DNA of 64,000 bases from Mycolicibacterium poriferae (GTDB lineage Bacteria; Actinomycetota; Actinomycetes; Mycobacteriales; Mycobacteriaceae): the NCBI RefSeq assembly GCF_010728325.1, contig NZ_AP022570.1:124001-188000 (forward strand). The letters are read 5' to 3'. The position numbers and the translations under genes were made by a program. The notes beneath the pieces are model-generated. The model ran no database searches, was not told where the DNA came from, and saw only the letters and a program-made list of their open reading frames with translations. Positions 38,203 to 47,066 of this stretch are shown piece by piece; positions within the stretch are counted from its first letter, which is position 1; each line of letters opens with the position of its first letter.

Positions 38203-39914
38203 CGACCCGCCGCGTACATCTCCACCAGCCCGGCCGCCACTGCGAACCGTGGACCGTGCACACCGAGGACGTTCGCGCGTCCGACGACGACCGGCACGCT
38301 CCGCAACGCCTCGGAGACAGAGCGCATCAGCTCGTCGTCGAGCGCACCTCCCCCGGCCAACACCAGCACCGAGGGTGGGCGGTCGAACCCACGGAGGGCT
38401 CGGGCGATGTTAGCCGCCACTGTTTCCTGCTTGATGGCCAGCCGCAGACTGCGCCACTCTTCGGCGGCAAGGCGGCTCGAGAAGGGAACCAGGCCGGCCG
38501 GTCCCCTCGTGCACAATCGACCGATCGCATCGGACTGGGCCGGCGCGTCCAGGAACACGCGCCGCCCGTCTTCCTCGTGCGCGACGTGGGGACCCTCCAC
38601 GCGCACGGCCGGGGACCTCTTGACCTGCTCGGCCAGCGCACGGGGCACGCCCAGCACGTCAGCAACCGCCACGGTGACGGCCTCACCCGCGCCCGCGGCC
38701 ACGACCGAGCGCGAGGACCCGATGAGATCGATTGTGCCGCCGCCGATATCGCAGACCATCGTGTCGGCAGGCAGGCCCGGTGTGCTGCGGGCACCCCGCG
38801 CCGCCGCCTCGGGCTCGGTGGCCAGGGTTCGCGCGGGTCGGCCGGTGAGTTCCGTCAGAGTCGCGGCCGCGTCATCGACCTCGTCGGCCGCCAGAAGCGC
38901 CACCACGGTGCCCGACGCCTCGACCAGACCGCGTCGCAGCCATGCCCCGTTGTCCACCGCGCCGAGGTCGGTGAAGAACGCATCATGCACCGCCAGGCCT
39001 TGTTTGGCCGTGGGCACCTTCCCGAGTCTGATGAACTCGACGCAGCCGGGCGGAGCCTGCCGCAACACCGCGTGCGCGTGGGCCAGCGAGTAGCGGCGGA
39101 GCTCGCCATCGACACGGCAGTCGGCGAAGTCGCCGTCCCGGTCGGGCGTCGCGGCGGGCCCGGTGCTCGCGGTGACGGCGATGGCGGCAGAGTCCGCGAG
39201 TTCGCGGCAGAACTCCGCCACCTGAACGAGCCTGTCGGCAGGGAGCTTCAGCGCTGCGGCCAGCGCGATCGGGTCTGCCGTGGCGCGGTAGGCCCGGCCC
39301 TCGGCCACCACCTCGACGGCGATCAGCGCGTCCGGCGCGACACCGGCCAGGTCGACTTCGTCGACGACGGGTACGTCGAACGGGATGCGGTTGCGGATCA
39401 GCACCGCGTCGTCCTGAGCGGCCAGCACCCCGACGATCCGCCAGCCGCCGCGGTCGGCCGCCGTCAGCGCGGAGGCCGCCGCTTCGAAATCGGTGTCCGA
39501 GTCGACGGAGACCACGACCGGCTCATCGCTCGGCGCCTCCGTCAGCGCTTGCAGCGGAACATGGCGTCCCACTCCGTATCCGGTGCCGCCCGCGGTGCTG
39601 GCGTCGGGTCGGCGCAGACTGCGGACGGGGGCGCCCGGCGTCGACGCGGGCGGCATCGGGGCGGTCGCGGTATCGACCGGCCGCAACGCCGAGATCACCA
39701 ATTCGTCGGCATACAGCCCCGTGTCGACCTCGACCCGGTGCAGGAGTGCCGCGGCACCCTGCAGGGATTCCAGCGATCCTTTGCGGCCTCGCGTGGGCGC
39801 GTGACCGTGAGCCTGCGGCGTGACCTCACCGTCGTGCACACACGACAGCACGAGTTCGGTGGTGTGATTGCCGACGTCGATGCCGGCGACGATCACCCCG
39901 CGACGGATCGTCAC
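38199..39914 (-). CDS. Diol dehydratase reactivase, large subunit (DdrA/PduG-like)
   Basis: The 571-residue protein has the actin/Hsp70-like ATPase pattern of DdrA: VAGIDVGNHTTELVLS at the N terminus, ATEPEAAARGARSTPGLP, MVCDIGGGTIDLIG, and VLVLAGGGALDDELM near the end. DdrA-type factors use ATP to eject damaged cobalamin from the inactivated dehydratase. Family members are about 605-610 residues, so this is slightly short. The small reactivase subunit (DdrB/PduH) is not in this operon. GTG 39914 overlaps the small dehydratase subunit's stop. It is the last gene of the leftward operon. Confidence 0.9.
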   Translation of the reverse strand: MTIRRGVIVAGIDVGNHTTELVLSCVHDGEVTPQAHGHAPTRGRKGSLESLQGAAALLHRVEVDTGLYADELVISALRPVDTATAPMPPASTPGAPVRSLRRPDASTAGGTGYGVGRHVPLQALTEAPSDEPVVVSVDSDTDFEAAASALTAADRGGWRIVGVLAAQDDAVLIRNRIPFDVPVVDEVDLAGVAPDALIAVEVVAEGRAYRATADPIALAAALKLPADRLVQVAEFCRELADSAAIAVTASTGPAATPDRDGDFADCRVDGELRRYSLAHAHAVLRQAPPGCVEFIRLGKVPTAKQGLAVHDAFFTDLGAVDNGAWLRRGLVEASGTVVALLAADEVDDAAATLTELTGRPARTLATEPEAAARGARSTPGLPADTMVCDIGGGTIDLIGSSRSVVAAGAGEAVTVAVADVLGVPRALAEQVKRSPAVRVEGPHVAHEEDGRRVFLDAPAQSDAIGRLCTRGPAGLVPFSSRLAAEEWRSLRLAIKQETVAANIARALRGFDRPPSVLVLAGGGALDDELMRSVSEALRSVPVVVGRANVLGVHGPRFAVAAGLVEMYAAGR

Positions 39915-40252
39915 CGCAGCAGACCCCTGCGGGTGTAGGCGTCGGCCGCCTGGCGTACCAGCTCGGCGCAGCGTGCCGCGCCCCGCCGCTCCAGCGACAC
40001 CCGCAGCGCCTCCAGTTCGGCACCGGTCGAGCGGTGCGGACGCAGCGCCTCGTAGAGGTTCATCACATCCTCATCGTCCATCGTCGCTAATTCCGCTGCG
40101 CGCAGGAAGTTCTCGGCCAACTGCGGATTGCCACCGTCCTCGGCGACCACCGCCTGCTGGGCCAGCACCGCCGGGTCCATGCGCAGGTGGGTCAACCCGA
40201 GCTTTCCGTCGACCGCGTTCGCCACCGTCAGGATCTCGCGCCGACTGTTCAT
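39911..40252 (-). CDS. B12-dependent diol/glycerol dehydratase, small subunit (PduE-like, short form)
   Basis: The 113-residue protein aligns with the C-terminal two-thirds of PduE/DdrC: LTHLRMDPAVLAQQAVVAEDGGNPQLAENFLRAAELATMDDEDVMNLYEALRPHRST, with the typical ALRPxRST and a C-terminal AADAYTRRGLL. It lacks the roughly 60 N-terminal residues of the enterobacterial subunit, a region that holds a solubility or encapsulation leader. The start overlaps the fused large/medium subunit stop (ATGA). The 113 residues should be enough for the structural core. Confidence 0.9.
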   Translation of the reverse strand: MNSRREILTVANAVDGKLGLTHLRMDPAVLAQQAVVAEDGGNPQLAENFLRAAELATMDDEDVMNLYEALRPHRSTGAELEALRVSLERRGAARCAELVRQAADAYTRRGLLR

Positions 40253-42486
40253 GCCCGCCTCACCTCCACCGTGACCGGGGGTTCCCCGGGTTCACACGCC
40301 CGGCGCTCCAGGGCCACGAGGGCCACCGCGCGGGCGTGATACCGCGCCGAGATCGACTCGTCCGTGCCGCCGGTGAAGATGGGCACCGGCGCCATGCCCT
40401 TGGCGTGCCGCGCTGCGTTCTTGCCCAGTTCGCGGTACATCTGCGGGGTGAGCAGCGGTGCCACACTGAACAACTCGAGGTTGGCCAGCGGCGCCAGATC
40501 GCGCCGGTGGATCAGCGCGGTTCCCTTGCCCTGCAACCCGATACCGATTCCCGATCCCGACAGCCGAGCCGCGGTCAGGCCGATCAGCCCGACGTCGATG
40601 GTCGACCGCACCCGTACCAGGCGGGGCACGCAGCCCTCCTCCTCCAGACCGGCGGAGATCTGTCGCAGGACCTCCCCCACCGTCAGGCCACACAGGCTGA
40701 GCCAGACACTGCGCCCCCACGCCGGCGACAGGCCAATGCACACTTCGCGGGGGTCGCTGCCCTGGCGGGCGGGTTCGACATCGCTGACCAGGATGTGGTT
40801 TTGGTGCTCAGCCTGATCGGCGGTCAACTCGGCGGTCGAGCGCTGTTGCCGGATCGCGTCGATCTCGGCACGCCGCGCATCGCCGGGCACGTAACCCGTT
40901 CCGGGGCCGGCATAGTCGTTCGGATCGGTGATCTTGGACAGCACCCGGAACTGGTCGTCGAAGATCGCCGAGGTCTGCAGTTGGTCCCCGCCCATGCGTT
41001 CGCGGGTCAACCGCATGATCGACTCGGCCTCCTCGGGGTAGCCGGTGCGGTGCAACGACGCGACGACGTCGAACACCGTCAACTGTCGGGCCTCGATCGA
41101 CGCGGCGGCTTCGGCCACCATCTTCGGGTGCCCGGCCGGCAGGTCGCGGGACCCGTTGGCAGCGACCACCTGCTCGACCCGCTCGTCGTCGTAGTCGGCG
41201 AGCCCGAGATCACGGTAGACGGCCTGCACCGCCGTCGCCGCGCGGCGGCGCACCGCCGCCAGATGCTGCGGCGGCACCGTGCGCAGGCCCCCGTCGGCAC
41301 CCCAGTCCCGCTGCAGCACCAGGAAGTCGTCCATGTCGTCGGAGTTGAAGTTCGACAGCGCGAAGGCGTTGTCGTACCGCGGGATCGAGCCGAATCCGGA
41401 GAAGACGAAGTCCGCCCCGGCCAGCAGCACCGGCAGCGTGTGCGCGCTGCGGCGGATGTCGGACTCGGAGATCAGGTTGTCGTTGCCTGCACACGACTCG
41501 AGGTCGCGCATCATCACCATCAGGTTCTCGGCGAGAAGCTCCTTCATGCCGTCGGGCACCGACGCCACCACCCCGACACCGTCGATGCCGCCGTTCTGCA
41601 CGCCCTGAGAGCCCAGGGCGCGCGCCAGCGACACGCACCGGGACTCCAGGTAGAGGATCGAACAACGCTCCGCCGCACCCATGAGCACCTCGGCGCCGCC
41701 ACCGCTGGTCACCCGCATCTTCAGTCCTCGCGAGGCGTAGGCCGAGGTGAGGATGGCCTTGCTGAAGGGGGTGTCGTCACCGTCGACGAACACCTGCTCG
41801 GTGCCGTAGATCGAGATGGTCTCGGCGTAGCTGGTCAGTCCGCGCAGCCCCAGCCGCAGCTCGAGTGCTTCCTCGATCGAGCACTGCGCCAACGCTCCCG
41901 GCGTACCGACCTGTGACCCGATCAGCAGCGCGACGGCGTTGGAGGCCGCATCGCCGAGCACCGGCACCGTCGTCTCGACCTCCCGGAACCCGTAGGCCAC
42001 CGCAGCCGCAGCGTCGGCGGCGATGAGCAGCGGGTCGTCGAGTTGGTTGGTGACGTGGGCCTGATTGCTCGGTGTGCGACGGGCCCGCATCTTGGCCATC
42101 GCCATCTGCATCTCCACCGGCGACATCAGGGCGAGCACCCGGGCCAGCTTGGCGGGGGTGGTGCCGCCGATCAGCCGCACCACCTCCGCCCGCGGCACGT
42201 TGACGTCGACGGCCATGCGCGCCAGCACAGCGTCGTCGAGCGCCATCGCCTCGTCGGCGACCGTGAGGTCGATTCCGTAGCGGGCGATGAATTCGTCGAT
42301 GACGTCGAAGGCGTCGGCGGGCTTGCCGTCGAGTTCGGTGACGACATCGCCATCGACAACCAGCGACGGGCTCGGGTCATGTGGGCTGTGCATGGCCACC
42401 AGGCCGAGGTCGGCATCGGCGACACTGAAGCCGTCGAGGTTCACCGGCTTTTCGTCGAGTACCCGGAATCGACCCAGCTCTTGCAC
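40249..42486 (-). CDS. B12-dependent diol/glycerol dehydratase, fused large and medium subunits
   Basis: The 745-residue protein is PduC (about 1-545) joined to PduD (about 565-745). The PduC part keeps the active-site residues: His144 (QAHVTN), Glu171, Glu222 (YAETISIYGTE), Gln297 (GVQNGG) and Asp336 (AGNDN). The medium part has VCIGLSPAWGRSVWLSLCGLTVGEVLRQI and GIGLQGKGTALIHRRDL. The enzyme uses adenosylcobalamin radicals to turn 1,2-propanediol into propanal or glycerol into 3-hydroxypropanal. The N-terminal leader of PduD, which directs it into microcompartments in enterics, is missing at the junction. A GAGGAGGA ribosome site precedes GTG 42486. It follows the permease by 34 bp. Confidence 0.93.
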   Translation of the reverse strand: MQELGRFRVLDEKPVNLDGFSVADADLGLVAMHSPHDPSPSLVVDGDVVTELDGKPADAFDVIDEFIARYGIDLTVADEAMALDDAVLARMAVDVNVPRAEVVRLIGGTTPAKLARVLALMSPVEMQMAMAKMRARRTPSNQAHVTNQLDDPLLIAADAAAAVAYGFREVETTVPVLGDAASNAVALLIGSQVGTPGALAQCSIEEALELRLGLRGLTSYAETISIYGTEQVFVDGDDTPFSKAILTSAYASRGLKMRVTSGGGAEVLMGAAERCSILYLESRCVSLARALGSQGVQNGGIDGVGVVASVPDGMKELLAENLMVMMRDLESCAGNDNLISESDIRRSAHTLPVLLAGADFVFSGFGSIPRYDNAFALSNFNSDDMDDFLVLQRDWGADGGLRTVPPQHLAAVRRRAATAVQAVYRDLGLADYDDERVEQVVAANGSRDLPAGHPKMVAEAAASIEARQLTVFDVVASLHRTGYPEEAESIMRLTRERMGGDQLQTSAIFDDQFRVLSKITDPNDYAGPGTGYVPGDARRAEIDAIRQQRSTAELTADQAEHQNHILVSDVEPARQGSDPREVCIGLSPAWGRSVWLSLCGLTVGEVLRQISAGLEEEGCVPRLVRVRSTIDVGLIGLTAARLSGSGIGIGLQGKGTALIHRRDLAPLANLELFSVAPLLTPQMYRELGKNAARHAKGMAPVPIFTGGTDESISARYHARAVALVALERRACEPGEPPVTVEVRRA

Positions 42487-42520
42487 GGTGTGTTCCTCCT
42501 CAGTCCTGGTGGCCAGCGGA

Positions 42521-44053
42521 TCAGTCCCGAACTTCGCTGTCGTCGTACACGATCCGCCCGATCAGCTCATAGCGGCGAGAGTCGCGGAACTTGAAGTACA
42601 GCGCAAGCGCGGCACCGATGGCGAACACACCGACCACGATCCACGGTGTCAGCTTGAACAGCAACGTGCCCGACGCCGTGCCTGCCGCCGACTCCTTGTG
42701 CTCCCACAGCAGATACACCACGTAGAGCATGCCCGAACCACCGAGCAGAGGCGCCAGGAACGTCTTGAACCAGTGCGCGCTGGACGGATGCATCTTGTGG
42801 AAGTGGAAGTAGGCGATGATGGCGAAGGCGCACAGCGACTGCACGATCAGGATCGCCATCGTGCCGAGGATCGCCAACAGCGTGTACATGTGCACGTAGG
42901 GGTCCATGCCTGCGAACAGGAACGCCAGGATCAGCACCAGCGAGATGCCGCTCTGGACGAAGGACGCCACGTAGGGCGAGCCGTGGGTGGGATGGGTGGC
43001 CCCGAGAGTGCGCTGCAGCTTGACGGACAGGCCCTCCCGACCCAGCGCGTACAGATACCGCGAGGCGCAGTTGTGAAATGCCATGCCACACGCGAACGAA
43101 CCGGACACCAACAGGATGTTGAACACGGTGATCGCCCACTCGCCGTAGGTGCCGCGCACCGGTCCGAAGAAGATCTCCGACGCCGTGTCGGCGTCCTGGG
43201 CCAGCTCGACGGCGCGTTGCGGGCCGGTCCCGGCGATGGCCATCCACGAGACGAACACATAGAACAGGCCGACGCCCAGCACCGCGATCATGGTCGCGCG
43301 GGGGATGATTCGCTTGGGGTCCTTGGACTCCTCGCCGTACATGGCCGTCGACTCGAACCCGACCCATGACCAGAAGGCGAAGAACAAGCCCAGCCCTGCG
43401 CTGGCGCCGGCCACCGCCGCGGGGGTGAACGCGCCGATGGGGTTCAGCGTCTCTGCGACCGCGAAGCCGTCCGGTCCGCCACCCTGCACCAGCACGGCCA
43501 CAGCGCCCAGGGCCAGCATGACGATCTCGGTGATCAGGAAGACGCCGAGCACCTTGGCCGTGAGGTTGACGTCGAAGTAGGTCAGGATCGCGTTGAGCGC
43601 GAGCATCAGCAGCGCCGGCAGGATCCAGGGGATCGTGATCCCGAACAGCGACGACACCAGGTTCTGGGTGAAGAACGAGAAGATGCCGATCAGCGACGCC
43701 TCGAACACCACGTAGGCCAGCGTGATGAGCAGGCCGGCGGCCATCCCGACCACCCGGCCGAGGCCGTGGGAGATGTAGCCGTAGAACGCGCCGGTGGCGG
43801 TGATGTGCTTGGCCATCGTGGCGTAGCCGATGGCGAACAGGCCGAGCACCACCGTCGCGACGATGTAGCCGGCAGGCGCATGCGAACCATTTCCGAACCC
43901 GACGGCGATCGGAACGTTACCGACCATTGCTGTGATGGGCGCAGCTGTGGCCACCGCCATGAATATGACGCCGATGGTCCCCACAGCGTTGCGCTTGAGC
44001 CGTTGGACCGATTCACCTGTTGTTTTGTCGTGATCCACGACGCGATCAGTCAT
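42521..44053 (-). CDS. APC-superfamily amino acid/amine permease
   Basis: From ATG 44053 the protein has 510 residues with about 12 membrane helices. It starts with a basic cytoplasmic stretch (VQRLKRNAVG) and then GVIFMAVATAAPITAMVGNVPIAVGFGNG, the APC substrate-site helix. FAFWSWVGFESTAMYGEESKDPKR matches the conserved helix 6-loop region. It probably imports an amine or amino alcohol. It heads the leftward operon with the dehydratase genes and faces the microcompartment operon across a shared promoter region. The frame continues upstream to 44149, but that part crosses both palindromes of the promoter region, so the internal ATG is preferred. Confidence 0.85.
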   Translation of the reverse strand: MTDRVVDHDKTTGESVQRLKRNAVGTIGVIFMAVATAAPITAMVGNVPIAVGFGNGSHAPAGYIVATVVLGLFAIGYATMAKHITATGAFYGYISHGLGRVVGMAAGLLITLAYVVFEASLIGIFSFFTQNLVSSLFGITIPWILPALLMLALNAILTYFDVNLTAKVLGVFLITEIVMLALGAVAVLVQGGGPDGFAVAETLNPIGAFTPAAVAGASAGLGLFFAFWSWVGFESTAMYGEESKDPKRIIPRATMIAVLGVGLFYVFVSWMAIAGTGPQRAVELAQDADTASEIFFGPVRGTYGEWAITVFNILLVSGSFACGMAFHNCASRYLYALGREGLSVKLQRTLGATHPTHGSPYVASFVQSGISLVLILAFLFAGMDPYVHMYTLLAILGTMAILIVQSLCAFAIIAYFHFHKMHPSSAHWFKTFLAPLLGGSGMLYVVYLLWEHKESAAGTASGTLLFKLTPWIVVGVFAIGAALALYFKFRDSRRYELIGRIVYDDSEVRD

Positions 44054-44092
44054 CCTGTGTGCATACCTTCCCCAGTGAACGGTAGGAGTTGT

Positions 44093-44108
44093 TGTGGTCC
44101 AGACCACA
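44093..44108. promoter_or_regulatory. Operator candidate A (16-bp perfect palindrome)
   Basis: TGTGGTCCAGACCACA is a perfect inverted repeat (7-bp arms, CA centre). Its GGTC...GACC core is like operators of HutC-type GntR regulators (for example the DasR site). It lies between the permease and microcompartment operons, just upstream of a TACCGT box (minus strand, 44084-44079) that could be the permease -10, and near the -35 position of the rightward promoter. The cognate regulator is probably the HutC-type protein at 51269. Palindrome is seen; binding is inferred. Confidence 0.55.
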
Positions 44109-44119
44109 TCAACCGTGCG

Positions 44120-44137
44120 TATATTGGCACTACCAAT
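44120..44137 (+). promoter_or_regulatory. Microcompartment promoter -10 with overlapping operator B
   Basis: TATATT (44120-44125) is a good -10. It overlaps ATTGGCACTACCAAT (44123-44137), an inverted repeat of the form TTGG-N5-CCAA. The same geometry, TAnnnT immediately followed by TTGG-N5-CCAA, occurs in front of the gntR gene at 51232-51249, which argues that both sites bind one repressor. A second possible promoter, TTGACA (44176-44181) with TACGCT 18 bp later, lies downstream and would fit the ATG at 44224 better. No clear -35 is seen for TATATT. Confidence 0.5.
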
Positions 44138-44223
44138 TAGATCGTGCAACCGCTAGAACGACTCCGGCCGCGCTATTGACACAAATGGTCAACCTTTTTT
44201 ACGCTGGCCGCGACTTACCACTC

Positions 44224-45519
44224 ATGGCAGGGAGCCCGGTGTACGACTACGGCACGTTCTCGTTCGAGTCCAAGACCCAGGTCCTCGAGCGCGCGAAAGA
44301 GTTCTGGAATCCCGACAAGACCCAGTTCTGGACCGATACCGGCGTCGATCTCGTCATCGACCGGCGGGAGGGCTACTTCCTGTGGGACATGAGCGGGCGT
44401 CGGCTCATCGACATGCACCTCAACGGCGGGACCTACAACCTGGGTCACCGCAACCCGGAAGTCATGCAGGCTCTCACCGAGGGCATGCAGTACTTCGACG
44501 TCGGTAACCATCACTTCCCGTCGGTGGCACGTACCGCGCTGGCCCAGAAGCTGGTGGAGTCGGCGCCGCAGTCCATCTCCAAGGTCGCGTTCGGGTCCGG
44601 CGGTGGCGAGGCCATCGACATCGCGCTCAAGAGCGCGCGCCATGCGACCAAACGCCGCAAGATCGTCTCGATCATCAAGGCCTATCACGGCCACACCGGC
44701 CTTGCGGTCGCCACCGGCGACGACCGGTTCGCCAAGATGTTCCTCGCCGACCAGCCAGACGAGTTCATCCAGGTGCCGTTCGGTGACGTCGACGCGATGG
44801 AACAGGCGCTGCGCGGACGCGACGTGGCAGCGGTGATCATGGAGACGATCCCCGCGACCTACGGGTTCCCGCTTCCGCCGCCGGGCTACCTGGAGGCGGT
44901 CCGGGACCTGTGCACACGCTACGACGCGCTCTACATCGCCGACGAGGTGCAGACCGGGCTGATGCGCACCGGTGAGATGTGGGGAATCACCAAGCACGGC
45001 ATCGACCCCGACATCATGGTGTCCGGCAAGGGGCTCTCGGGCGGTATGTACCCGATCACCGCCGCGATGCTCAGCGACCGAGCCGCCCAGTGGCTCGACG
45101 AGGACGGCTTCGGACACATCTCCACGTTCGGCGGCGCCGAACTGGGATGTGTCGCCGCGATCAAGACCCTCGAGATCACCTCCCGCCCCGAGGTCAGGTC
45201 CTCGGTCCACTACATCGCCGACATCTTCGCCCACGGGCTGGCGCGGATCCAGGCCGACCATCCCGACTGGTTCGTCGGTATCCGGCAGAACGGGGTGGTG
45301 ATCGGGCTGGAGTTCGACCATCCCGAAGGCGCCAAGTTCGTGATGCGCGAACTCTACGAACTCGGTGTGTGGGCCATCTTCTCGACCCTGGATCCCCGTG
45401 TCCTGCAGTTCAAACCGGGTCTACTGCTGGGACGCGACCTCTGCGAGGACGTCCTGGACCGACTCGACGTCGCCGTCGGCCGGGCACAGGCCGCCGCTAC
45501 CGGACGGAGAAAGGTGTGA
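44224..45519 (+). CDS. Class III PLP enzyme of the microcompartment (aminotransferase or amino-alcohol-phosphate phospho-lyase)
   Basis: The 431-residue protein has the class III aminotransferase fold: INLHLNGG-like MHLNGGTYNLGHRNPEV, FGSGGGEAIDIALKSARHAT, YHGHTGLAVATGDDRF, the cofactor Asp in YIADEVQTGLMRTGEMWG and Schiff-base Lys in MVSGKGLSGGMYPI. In the RMM-type compartment of M. smegmatis the equivalent is proposed to be a phospho-lyase that converts amino-2-propanol phosphate into propanal, ammonia and phosphate. Ordinary transamination remains possible. Start is uncertain: ATG 44185 adds 13 residues, and neither has a clear ribosome site. It is the first gene of the rightward operon. 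Confidence 0.82.
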   Translation: MAGSPVYDYGTFSFESKTQVLERAKEFWNPDKTQFWTDTGVDLVIDRREGYFLWDMSGRRLIDMHLNGGTYNLGHRNPEVMQALTEGMQYFDVGNHHFPSVARTALAQKLVESAPQSISKVAFGSGGGEAIDIALKSARHATKRRKIVSIIKAYHGHTGLAVATGDDRFAKMFLADQPDEFIQVPFGDVDAMEQALRGRDVAAVIMETIPATYGFPLPPPGYLEAVRDLCTRYDALYIADEVQTGLMRTGEMWGITKHGIDPDIMVSGKGLSGGMYPITAAMLSDRAAQWLDEDGFGHISTFGGAELGCVAAIKTLEITSRPEVRSSVHYIADIFAHGLARIQADHPDWFVGIRQNGVVIGLEFDHPEGAKFVMRELYELGVWAIFSTLDPRVLQFKPGLLLGRDLCEDVLDRLDVAVGRAQAAATGRRKV

Positions 45520-47063
45520 CCACCATCAACCAGGCCGGCCACCTGCTGGAACGTGCCCGCTGGGCCGCCGCCGCCTACGCCGAGTACGACCAGAGCGCCG
45601 TCAGCGCGATCGTCAACGCGGTGGCCGAAGCCGGGCACGCCGAAGCGGAGCGCTTCGCCGCGGCCGCGGTGGCCGAGACCCAGATGGGTGTAGTCGCCGA
45701 CAAGGTGGTCAAGAACCGGGCCTGCTCGCGCGGCATCCTCGACTTCTACCGGGGCCAGGACTTCGTCTCGCCCCGCGTCGACGTCGAGCAGAAGATCGTC
45801 GAGATCCCGCGGCCGGCCGGAGTGGTGCTGGCTCTGGCGCCGACGACGAATCCCGTTGCGACGGTGTACTTCAAGGTGATCCTGGCGCTGATGACCCGCA
45901 ACGCCGTGGTCGTCGCCCCGCATCCGCGGGCCCGCCAGTGCTCGGTCGATGCGGCCCAGCTGCTGGCCGAGGCCGCCGTCGCCGCCGGCGCGCCCGACGG
46001 CATCGTGTCGGTGGTGACCGAGCCGTCGATTCCTCTGGTCGAGGCGCTGATGGCCGACGAACGCACCGACGTCATCGTCGCGACCGGGGGCACCGGCGTG
46101 GTCCGGGCCGCCTATTCGTCGGGCAACCCGGCTCTGGGTGTCGGGCCGGGCAACGTGCCGGTCTTCGTGGATGCGAGCGCCGACATCGAGGCCGCCGCCC
46201 GACGCATCGTCGACAGCAAGGCTTTCGACAACTCGGTGCTGTGCACCAACGAGTCGGTGCTGATCGCCGAGGACGCCATCGCCGCGAAGCTGAGCTCGGC
46301 GCTGACCCGCAACGGAGCGCACGTCCTCGACGCCGAGGCGACGCAACGGCTGCGGGAGTACATGTTCGCCGACGGCGCACTGAACACCGAGGTGGTGGGT
46401 CGTTCAGCGGCATGGATCGCCGAGCGTGCGGGAATCCGGGTGACGGCCAAGACCCGGCTGCTGGTCGCGCCGTTCACCGACGTGATCTCCGAAGAGGTAC
46501 TGACGCACGAAAAGCTCTGCCCGGTAATCGGTTTCACCACGGTTGCCGACGCCCACCGCGGAGTCCGCGCCGCCCGTGCCGTCGTGCGCATCGCAGGCGC
46601 CGGACATTCCGCGGCCATCCACAGCGAGGACCCGCGTGTCGTCACCGAATTCGCTGCGCAGGTGCCTGTGCTGCGGGTGTCGGTCAACGTCGGCAACAGC
46701 ACCGGCAGCTCCGGACTGGAGACCAATCTGGCACCGTCGATGACGATCGGCACCGGCTTCGTGGGGCGCAGCGGAATCGGGGAGAACCTGCGTCCGGACA
46801 ACCTGCTGAACTGGACGCGGATCGCCTACAACGCCGACGCCGGCGTGCCGATGCCCAGCTTCGCCGGAATCACGCCGTGGCGCAGTCCCAGCTCCGCGGT
46901 GCCGGCCTATCCCCGCGCCTCCAACGACGACTCCGTGGCACTTCCCGCCCCGCCGAGGCGCCCTGCCCCGGTGTCCCGCTCTGCCGATCCGACCCTCGAC
47001 ACGCTGCGCGCCGAGCTGCGCGCGCTGGTCGTCGAGGAACTCGCCCAACTCATCAAGAGGTGA
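45516..47063 (+). CDS. CoA-acylating aldehyde dehydrogenase with C-terminal encapsulation peptide
   Basis: The 515-residue protein is of the PduP/EutE class. The catalytic Cys243 is in FDNSVLCTNESV, with VATGGTGVVRAAYSSGNPALGVGPGN before it. The enzyme converts an aldehyde such as propanal, with CoA and NAD+, into the acyl-CoA. After the catalytic domain (ending near 455) comes a Pro/Ser/Ala-rich linker, then an amphipathic helix LDTLRAELRALVVEELAQLI (494-513), the form of a C-terminal encapsulation peptide that docks on the shell interior. GTG 45516 overlaps the preceding stop (GTGA). Confidence 0.92.
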   Translation: MTTINQAGHLLERARWAAAAYAEYDQSAVSAIVNAVAEAGHAEAERFAAAAVAETQMGVVADKVVKNRACSRGILDFYRGQDFVSPRVDVEQKIVEIPRPAGVVLALAPTTNPVATVYFKVILALMTRNAVVVAPHPRARQCSVDAAQLLAEAAVAAGAPDGIVSVVTEPSIPLVEALMADERTDVIVATGGTGVVRAAYSSGNPALGVGPGNVPVFVDASADIEAAARRIVDSKAFDNSVLCTNESVLIAEDAIAAKLSSALTRNGAHVLDAEATQRLREYMFADGALNTEVVGRSAAWIAERAGIRVTAKTRLLVAPFTDVISEEVLTHEKLCPVIGFTTVADAHRGVRAARAVVRIAGAGHSAAIHSEDPRVVTEFAAQVPVLRVSVNVGNSTGSSGLETNLAPSMTIGTGFVGRSGIGENLRPDNLLNWTRIAYNADAGVPMPSFAGITPWRSPSSAVPAYPRASNDDSVALPAPPRRPAPVSRSADPTLDTLRAELRALVVEELAQLIKR

Positions 47064-47066
47064 CCC

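Noticed and set aside
37431..39938. 835-codon open frame on the plus strand across the reactivase gene
   Set aside because: It is rich in Arg, Gly and His, has no domain pattern, and lies opposite a clear DdrA protein and over the LLM gene; a shadow caused by high GC.
42487..44224. Cobalamin riboswitch for the B12-dependent dehydratase operon
   Set aside because: I looked for the conserved B12-box region upstream of the permease and the dehydratase and saw none; the leaders are short.
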